Positions 33,401 through 39,300 of a stretch of 41,258 nucleotides of DNA are shown one piece after another. Origin of the DNA: Stieleria sedimenti (lineage in GTDB: Bacteria > Planctomycetota > Planctomycetia > Pirellulales > Pirellulaceae). Where the stretch lies: positions 1 to 41,258 of the forward strand of contig NZ_JANZKV010000096.1 of NCBI RefSeq assembly GCF_025060895.1. Direction: 5' to 3'. The notes below the pieces were generated by a model that was not told the origin of the DNA, did not search any database, and saw nothing but the letters and a program-made list of their open reading frames with translations. The position numbers and the translations under genes were made by a program. Numbering within the stretch: position 1 is the stretch's first letter; the number at the start of each line of letters is the position of its first letter.

Positions 33401-36175
33401 CGTTAGCGCACTGGCGACCTCGCCGGTGTACCCGGGGTTGGGTTGAAAATAGACACGTGTGTTTGCATCGGCCGCCAGCAATCGGGCCGAACTGTCGCTG
33501 ACCGGTCCCATCGCGATCCAATTCGATCCGCCGTCGATCGAATAGAACCAGGTTCCGTTACTCGCATCGACACCGGTCACCGCGATTCCCAGCATCGAAC
33601 CGCCATCCACATCGGTGACGTTATCGAGTTCACCGGACGGCGTCGCGTCGTCGACCAACGAAGTGATCAACGTGCCCACCGCACCGACCGGTGCAGGTGC
33701 ATTCTCCGCCACGCCTTCCAATTCCGGGCTGGCGGCGGAATTCAGGACGGGAGAGTCATTGACGCTCGTGACGGTGATGTCGGCGGTTTCGATCGACGTG
33801 CTGAATGCCGAACTGCCACCGTTGGTGGACGTGTCGTCCTTCGTTCCGAACGTTCCGCTGGTCTGGTCCCAGGCCCGAAAATCAAAACTCGCCGAAGTGG
33901 CGTTGCGGCCGTTGGGGACAAACCGAACCAGATCCGTGTCTCGCAGCAGAAGCGCAGAGCTGTCCGAAACGCTGCCGACGGCCAGCCAGGTGCTACTGCC
34001 GTCGGTCGAGTATTCCCAGTCACCGTTGCCATCGGCGGTCGCCGTGATCGCAATGCCTTCGAGTGATCCCGAGTCGATGTCGGTCACTCGATCACCACCG
34101 GCGCTGGCGATGATCCAAGCCACGGAGTGTCCGGCGTTGGACGATTCGTCTTCATTGATCGTGCTCAACGTCATCGTGCCAGTGTTATCCAGCACCGGAG
34201 CATTATTGCTGTTGACGATCAGATTCGACGAAAACTCGGACGTCGCGTTGGTGGTCAAGTCCGTCGCCGTTGCCGAGATGACTTCACCGACTGCGACTGC
34301 GGATCCCAGCGTCGGACTGAACGATGCATCGCCGGTTCCATCGGCCGTGACGTTCACAAAGCCCAGAAAACGCTGGCCTTCGCCGTAGCCGCTGGCGTCA
34401 CCGGTCGCATTGGCAAAAAACTCAATCCGGAACGAGCGACCGGGCGTCGACGCCAGCGTGCCGACGATCGTCGTCGAGGGTCCCGATGCGACCGCCGTGA
34501 GCACAGGGAAATTCTGTAAATCGTTGGCACCGAAATCCAGGTCCGGGGTGGGAGTCAATTCGCCGTCATTGACCGTCACACCGTCGCCTCCCAAATCGAT
34601 CGCCAAACCACCGTTGGAATGAATCGAGTTGCCGAGAATGGAATTGCCGGTTCCCGACGATTCAACCTGAACACCGTCGCCGACGCTGTAGGCGATCACG
34701 TTGGCTTGACCGGCTGTCGTGCCGCCGATCGTGTTGCCGGATCCGGCGATCGCAATTCCATCGCCTTGGTTGGCCAAGGCACTCATGCCGGTCGCATCGG
34801 TGCCGACGTAATTGCCCTGCACCACGGTACCACTGACCCCCGCACCGATTTCAATCCCGGCGCCATCGTTTCCACCGATCAGATTGCGATCCGCGACCGC
34901 CGCGCTGCCGATTGTATTGTTGTTGGCAACGATCGTGATCCCGTCCTGCAGATTACCCAGATCGGAACCACCACTGCTGTCGGTGCCGATGAAGTTACCG
35001 AGAATCGAGTTGCCGGTGCTGGCGATTTGGATTCCGCCGAGTTCAAACCGGTTGATCACCAGTCCCCTGATCGTGCTGCCATCGCTACCTGCGCCAAGGT
35101 CCAGGCCAAATGTCGTTCCGGCGGACGATCCGTCGAGCTGGATCTGGAGTACCGCATCGTCACCGGTCGACAACGTGTTCACCGACGAACCGGATTGGGT
35201 GTAGCCGTCGATCAAGACCGCGTCCGTGATCGTCGGGAGCGCAGTCGAAAGAGAAATCGAATGCAGCCCTGGCCCGCTGAGATTGAATTCGATGGTGTCC
35301 AACCCCGACAATGCGTTGGCATCCAAGATGGCTTGGTGCAGTGATCCGGCACCGGTGTCGTTCACATTCGTGACGGTAAACGTCGCCAACGCGCCGCTCC
35401 AGTTCTGTTGCGACTGGACATCAAACGCGACAGACGTCTCGATCGCACCCAACGTGTACTCCAAGTCCCAATCGCCGCCGAGTGCCTGGTGCCCCGTCAC
35501 ATCGTCGCTGGCCGCGACATCGCAATCACACAGGACCGCGATCGAATCCACCAAGGCACGTCCGTCGTCGGATCCGGCCAAGTCACATCCATACAGCAAC
35601 AAGTCGGCATCGGGATCCAAGGCACCGCCCCACAAAGCGATGTCGCCCGAATACGCCCAAATCGTCTCGGAGTCCAGCCGCGCGTTGCCAAGTTGCAGCC
35701 CCTGTCGATCCCCATGGCTGACCAGATGGACCGCGTCGACACCGGAGAGTTCACCGAGCGCTTCGGTGATCTGGCGTATCCCATCTTCATCCGATGACAG
35801 ACGGACGACCCACCACTGCGTTCCATCGACGGACTGGTCGCGAAGTCCGTCCAACAGCACTTCGGCGTCCTCCACCGATTCATCGATGAAGACGACTTCG
35901 AGCGGACGTGACGGATCGAAGCGAGGAGACTCGACGGACTGGCCGAGAAATGATTGTTCCGATTCGGCGACAGCAATCTCGCCGAGAGCAGAGTCGCCCC
36001 ACTCGTCCGCGGCGCCTGCCGGACCCGATTCGAGCATCTGAACCAACATCGAGTCGAGAAGCTCGACGTCCGCCGGTGTATCCGCCGCACCCTCTGCAAA
36101 ACCCTCTGCACTGAGCAGTATTCGGTCTTCCAGCAAGTAGAAGTCGAAAACGCGTCTGGGTTTCTTTACAGTCAA
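27464..36175 (-). CDS. Giant cadherin-like surface protein B (LEDRILLSA leader, DUF4347, beta-helix, LamG)
   Basis: The 2903-residue protein begins with RVFDFYLLEDRILLSAEGF and a DUF4347 domain (about 90-260; HLVSHGDRQGLQLGN, LLLYGCDLAG). A right-handed beta-helix follows (about 263-653; TVTNVNDTGAGSLHQAI, then repeated GNYVGTDATG-like turns). Eight repeats of about 151 residues (657-1864) come next, then a cadherin-like module, a LamG domain (about 2027-2245; GLKFDGIDDAVNMG, FSGEIDEVRIWNVS), VCBS/cadherin repeats and an acidic linker (about 2680-2790). It ends in the C-terminal membrane domain shared with A and C. It is presumably surface exposed and binds glycans or partner proteins. The TTG at 36175 is preferred because it aligns with A; ATG 36217 and GTG 36226 are in-frame alternatives without a good Shine-Dalgarno. 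It lies about 390 bp upstream of A and 218 bp downstream of C. Confidence 0.85.
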   Translation of the reverse strand: MTVKKPRRVFDFYLLEDRILLSAEGFAEGAADTPADVELLDSMLVQMLESGPAGAADEWGDSALGEIAVAESEQSFLGQSVESPRFDPSRPLEVVFIDESVEDAEVLLDGLRDQSVDGTQWWVVRLSSDEDGIRQITEALGELSGVDAVHLVSHGDRQGLQLGNARLDSETIWAYSGDIALWGGALDPDADLLLYGCDLAGSDDGRALVDSIAVLCDCDVAASDDVTGHQALGGDWDLEYTLGAIETSVAFDVQSQQNWSGALATFTVTNVNDTGAGSLHQAILDANALSGLDTIEFNLSGPGLHSISLSTALPTITDAVLIDGYTQSGSSVNTLSTGDDAVLQIQLDGSSAGTTFGLDLGAGSDGSTIRGLVINRFELGGIQIASTGNSILGNFIGTDSSGGSDLGNLQDGITIVANNNTIGSAAVADRNLIGGNDGAGIEIGAGVSGTVVQGNYVGTDATGMSALANQGDGIAIAGSGNTIGGTTAGQANVIAYSVGDGVQVESSGTGNSILGNSIHSNGGLAIDLGGDGVTVNDGELTPTPDLDFGANDLQNFPVLTAVASGPSTTIVGTLASTPGRSFRIEFFANATGDASGYGEGQRFLGFVNVTADGTGDASFSPTLGSAVAVGEVISATATDLTTNATSEFSSNLIVNSNNAPVLDNTGTMTLSTINEDESSNAGHSVAWIIASAGGDRVTDIDSGSLEGIAITATADGNGDWEYSTDGSSTWLAVGSVSDSSALLLRDTDLVRFVPNGRNATSASFDFRAWDQTSGTFGTKDDTSTNGGSSAFSTSIETADITVTSVNDSPVLNSAASPELEGVAENAPAPVGAVGTLITSLVDDATPSGELDNVTDVDGGSMLGIAVTGVDASNGTWFYSIDGGSNWIAMGPVSDSSARLLAADANTRVYFQPNPGYTGEVASALTFRAWDQTTGGNGSLADVSINGTTTAFSAATDTASQLVNDAPVLDNTGSMTLTTINEDEVTNAGDSVASIIATAGGDRITDVNPGAVEGIALIATNNGNGSWQYSLDGGTNWSSVPSVSDTAALLLRDSDFLRFVPDAENGTAPTVTFRAWDQASGVAGTVVDASSNGAATPFSSATEVASITVTDVNDAPVLDSSESPILDGQYEDAPAPVGAVGTLITSLVDFASPSGQVDNISDVDIGALLGIAVTAADTTNGSWFYSVDNGANWNPLGAVSDSSARLLAADASTRLYFQPDPDYNGQIASAITFRGWDQTSGVNGALADASVNGTTTAFSIASDTASLLVNDAPILDSSGVMTLTTITEDQVNNVGDTVAAIIASAGGDRITDVNFGPVEGIAVTATDNGNGYWQYSIDGGSSWSNVATVSDTSALLLRENDLLRFVPDAKNGTPPTVTFRAWDQATGTAGTTADTSINGATTPYSVATEVASITVTDVNDAPVLDNSGVMTLTSITEDDLANSGNTVASVLLSAGGDRITDVDIGAVEGIAITSWNNGNGTWQFSTDAGGSWSDIGAVSNTSALLLRSNDLIRLVPNGVGGTSADVTFRAWDQSIGAFGTKVDTSSNGGITEFSSVTETAAITVTDVNDAPVYDPAGTTTLSTLTEDETANGGDTVASIIASAGGDRMTDVDAGALEGIAITALVSGGGTWQYSVDAGANWTDIGSVSNASALLLRGSDLVRFVPDAQNGTTASFDYRGWDQSAGTAGTKVSTAANGGTSAFSTAIESADIVVTSVNDAPVVDNTGSMTLTSINEDQTNNAGDTISAVLASAGGDRITDVDSGAIEGVAITSLSSGNGTWEYSTDGGSSWLTLSGVSDSSALLLRPVDLVRFIPNGESGTTASFDFYGWDQTSGTEGTKIDATVRGSVTALSSAAETASLTVTDVNDAPVTGSSGGLAAYSENAVATVVDSLLTITDVDPVDFNGGQLTVTISTNATADDRLTISPGGAITLLGTGVYHSGTQVGTLAGGTGTAPLVVTFNGNSTPTIAQEVGRRVSYFNVSDDPSSSLRTIDFVVTDGDGGTSNTSQRSLSVTTVDDDPVAVDDHHGLKFDGIDDAVNMGVSAVLEVSNQLTMEARIRPDAYPASSSIILNKEGEYEIGITSTGNLRWAVANTTPGWAWHDTGSIVPLNEWTHVSVVYDNGTMSTYVNGNLVETYYGSGSIGDAHPTKDDFIVGGRQNNPVGQYFSGEIDEVRIWNVSRTQNEIRTSVDQPLAGTETGLIGYWSFDEGAGASTADLTANANTGSLVDGGSGTVGPQWTGYLTNQDTTLTINLADGILGNDLDGEGDPLTVTQVNGSGANVGSTLTLPSGALLTVAAGGDYQYDPNGVFDYLALGQTAIDSFTYQVDDGNGGTDTATVKVTITAINDAPLGTNLSAAETYTEDASLDLTDIVVSDIDDANLTVTLTLSDAAAGSLSTGTSGAVTSSFAAGVWTASGAVADVNALLAGVTFSPTADYANDFTIATSVDDGLAPPVTGVKMMTATPINDVPVLTAGALNDLTVLENSGFTSLGLGSVNYGPGGGSDELTQTLTYQVTLVPSASLGEIFLADGVTTVTTSTYSLAEIRGMQFKPSEGINGGPTYFLYQVMDDGGGTDTLAQSIQLTITPVNDAPVATSDSYAVGPAATLSVADPGVIFNDRDVDGDAMSTILVTGPNHGTFSLQPGGAFTYTPNAGFFGQDSFFYSVTDGLLVSGAVEVTIEVLPATGHSPVTRSPSDPTIEPEALTTSESQTATEDASDPLSESDSSDESQTDPSASSDAAAIQAALDAAARAARNASSIGGGNPAGVDADLPGELQGGAAGRLFDAYGVSDNQVSAGRSSSFESTQLERLLQQDIRQAILWTQWDDLEQHEESPMLVYVGAAGAGMSVFSIGYVFWALRGGALMTVFASSLPAWRFIDPIAMLSAYRSVGAAPDEGLEALLNRRK
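30584..34207 (-). repeat. Eight tandem NDAPVLDN-type repeats in gene B
   Basis: 3624 bp encode eight units averaging 151 residues, each with ITEDEV-like, AGGDRITDVD, GIAIT, WQYSTDGG, SALLLRDxDLVRFVP and FRAWDQTSG blocks. Units 2 and 4 are a longer subtype (about 470 versus 450 bp) with PAPVGAVGTLITSLVD, alternating with the short type. One related unit occurs in gene A (about 23,520-23,971). Confidence 0.9.
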
Positions 36176-36393
36176 GGATTCGTTCCGGGCTTTCACAGAA
36201 GGTCGACAAACGCACATCGACCCCACATCGATCGGCAGGGCTCTTCCAAAGGTAGGATGCGAACCGGCGGAACCGGATGAGATCTTTGCTCGGTCTCGTC
36301 AATGACGGACAACCTCGACGAGGGATCTTGCCGATCGCAGTGATCAACCTGAAGTTAACGATTGCAACCCGAATGCTCCGCCAACTTTTCAAC

Positions 36394-39300
36394 TTAGGGT
36401 GCCGCGGAATCACCTCTGCTCAATAGCGACTCCAACCCCTCGTCGAGTTTCGATTGTGAACTACGATAGGCCGACAGCATCGCGATCGGATCGATGAATC
36501 GCCATGCCGGAAGGCTCGATGCGAACACCGACATCAAGGCGCCTCCGCGCAATGCCCAGAACACATAACCGACCGAAAACACGCTCATCCCTGCTCCGGC
36601 GGCGCCCACCACCACGGTCACGGGAGACTGTTCCTGCTCCTGATAATCATCCCACTGCGTCCAAACGATCGCTTGCTGCAAATCTTGCTGAAGCAAGCGT
36701 TCGAGCTGCTCGAGTTCCGGCGAATACGAGAGAACAAAGTTTGCCGAGTTCTGAACGGTTGTGTAGGAGGCGATGAGCCGCTGCTCTGACGCCGCCAACT
36801 CATCCGCCGTGCGTTCCGCCGCAGCACGCTCCGCCGCTTCGTTTGACGACCGTTCTCCCACGCCCCCTTGAATCGGTGAAACGAGCGGAACGGCAATGGC
36901 TGATGAACTGCCCCCGTCATCGGTCGACTCACTCGCTTCGCTCTCATCGGCCGCATTGTCGGTTTCCGTTTCGAATTCCGACTCCGACTCAGACTCCGTC
37001 AGCGTTTCCGAATCCGGTGTTTCGTCCGCCACAACTTCGTCGCCCGGAAGCGGATTGGACGTGCCGTCCACCGGCGCGACAACCGGCACTTCAAGGACCA
37101 CCTCGGCGACATTGCTCGAAAGCGTCCCGTCGGTGACTCGGTAAAAGAACGAGTCTTGGCCGAAGAAGCCCGCGTTCGGTGTGTAGGTGAAATTGCCGCC
37201 CGGATCCAAACTGAACGTGCCGTTGGTCGGCCCGGCAACCAACACGATCGCCAGCGTATCACCATCGATGTCGGTGTCGTTGAAGATCACCCCCGCCACT
37301 CCCACGGACAACGTTTCACCGATCGGCACCGTGAACGCTTCCCCGGTCGCCGCGGGAGCTTCATTGACATCCGTGACGGCGATCGAGTTCGTCATCGTGG
37401 TCGTCGAACCATCACTGCTCGTGGCCCGAACCGTGATCGTTTCGCTCGACGACGTTTCGTGATCCAGCGCTCCGGCGACTCGGACAATCCCCGTCGTGGT
37501 TTCGATCGAGAATCGACCGCCGGCGTCGTCGTCGAGCGAATACGTGACTGTGGCCCCAGCGTCTGCGTCGCTTGCCAGTGCGGTGATCCCGACGAGGGTT
37601 CCGGACACCGCGTCCTCGGCAACGGAATTGGCCGACGGATCAACGTCAGCAATCGCGCTGATCGCATTGTCGTTGACGGGAGTCACCGTGATGGTGAAGC
37701 TCCCGGCGATCGCCGACGCGCCGTCTTCACCGCCATCGGCGAGCGTAAACCCAAAGCCATCGCCGGCCGTCTCGCTGTCGTCGTGACTGTACGTCACGTC
37801 TCCATTGTCCAGATCCGCCTGGGTAAAGGAATCGCCGAGCGAGAGCGTTCCGAATCCCGCCAAAGTCAGTGTCCCGTTGTCGACGTCGTCCGTCAGGGTG
37901 TACGTCAAGTCCATCGAAGCGTCGTCAACGTCACTACCGCTGAGCATGCCCGGCGTGATCGCGACTCCCGTCGATCCCTCGGCAACCGTCATCCCTGTAT
38001 TCGATACCAAGTTCGGTGAATCATTGACCGCAGTGATATCGACATTAACCGTTCCGATCGTTTGATCTGTTCCGCCACCGCTGCCGGTGTTGCCGCCGTC
38101 GTTGACAACGACTTGGATCGTGTCGGCGTCGTTGCCGAACGTGTGCGGCGCAGAGTGCAAGTACTGAATGTTGGCCGGCGTATCCAAGAACGTGTTCAAA
38201 TCGGCGAGTGTTCCGGTCAGGGTCAGCGTGCCCGTGCCGCTGCCACCCACGGTCACTCCGCCGCCGGTCGATGCCGATAGATCGCCGCCGGTTGAAGTCG
38301 AAAGCGTGACGGTCAGGTTGCCGCCGTTCTCATCCAAGTCCGCCAGGTTGAGCGCCGAGAGATCGACGTTGCTGCTGACGTCTTCGGTGACCGTGATGTC
38401 TGTCGGCAGGCCTGCACCCGTCGGATCATCGTTGGTCGCCGCGATCGAGATGTCGCGGGTTTGCGTGTTGGAATCCACGTCTCCATCGTTGACCGTGAAC
38501 GCAACGGTGCGGGTCAACGTCGATGGGTTGTCGCTGCTGTTGGTGTAGGTGATGCTCCGCAGGGCCACTTCGTACTGGGCGACCGTCGCGGTGCCGGTCA
38601 GCGTCAGCGTGCCGGCGCCCGCGTTCCAGACGCCGCTGATGCCGTTCTGATCCACGAACGTCAATACGTCTTCGCCGCTAGCGTAGTTTCCGGTGATTTG
38701 GACGACGGCAGATTCCAGGTTCGTGTCGTCGACATCGCTCAGCGCCAGCGTCGACGTGATCGCCACCGCGCCATCGTTTTCCGTGTAGGCCAACGTGCTG
38801 CCTTCGATCGATGCTTCCACCGGAGCGTCGTTGAAATTACTGACCGTCCAATTGAACGTGCTGCTGGTCGTCGTGCCGGCGCCATCATCGACGGTAAAAT
38901 CGAAACTGTCCGATGAAGTTTGGCTGCCGTCGTGATCGTAGGTGATCAGGCCCGCATCGATGTCGGCCTGGGTAAACGTGTCACTGACGCTTAACGCAGA
39001 ACCGAGACGGTACAGGGTTCCGTTGGCTGGCACCGCATCAACCGTGTAAACCAATTGCGAGTCCGTGTTGTCCACGTCGGTCGTTTCCAGCATCGCCGTG
39101 GTCACCGTGTTGCCGACCGAACCTTCCGGGACCGTGTCGCCGGTGTTGGTCGCCAGCACCTGTTCGTCGTTGACGGCCGTGATATCGACGTTGACCGTGC
39201 CGATCGTCTGATCCGTTCCGCCACCGGAACCTGTGTTGCCGCCATCGTTGACGACCACTTGGATCGTGTCGGCGTCGTTACCGAACGTGTGTGGCGTGCC

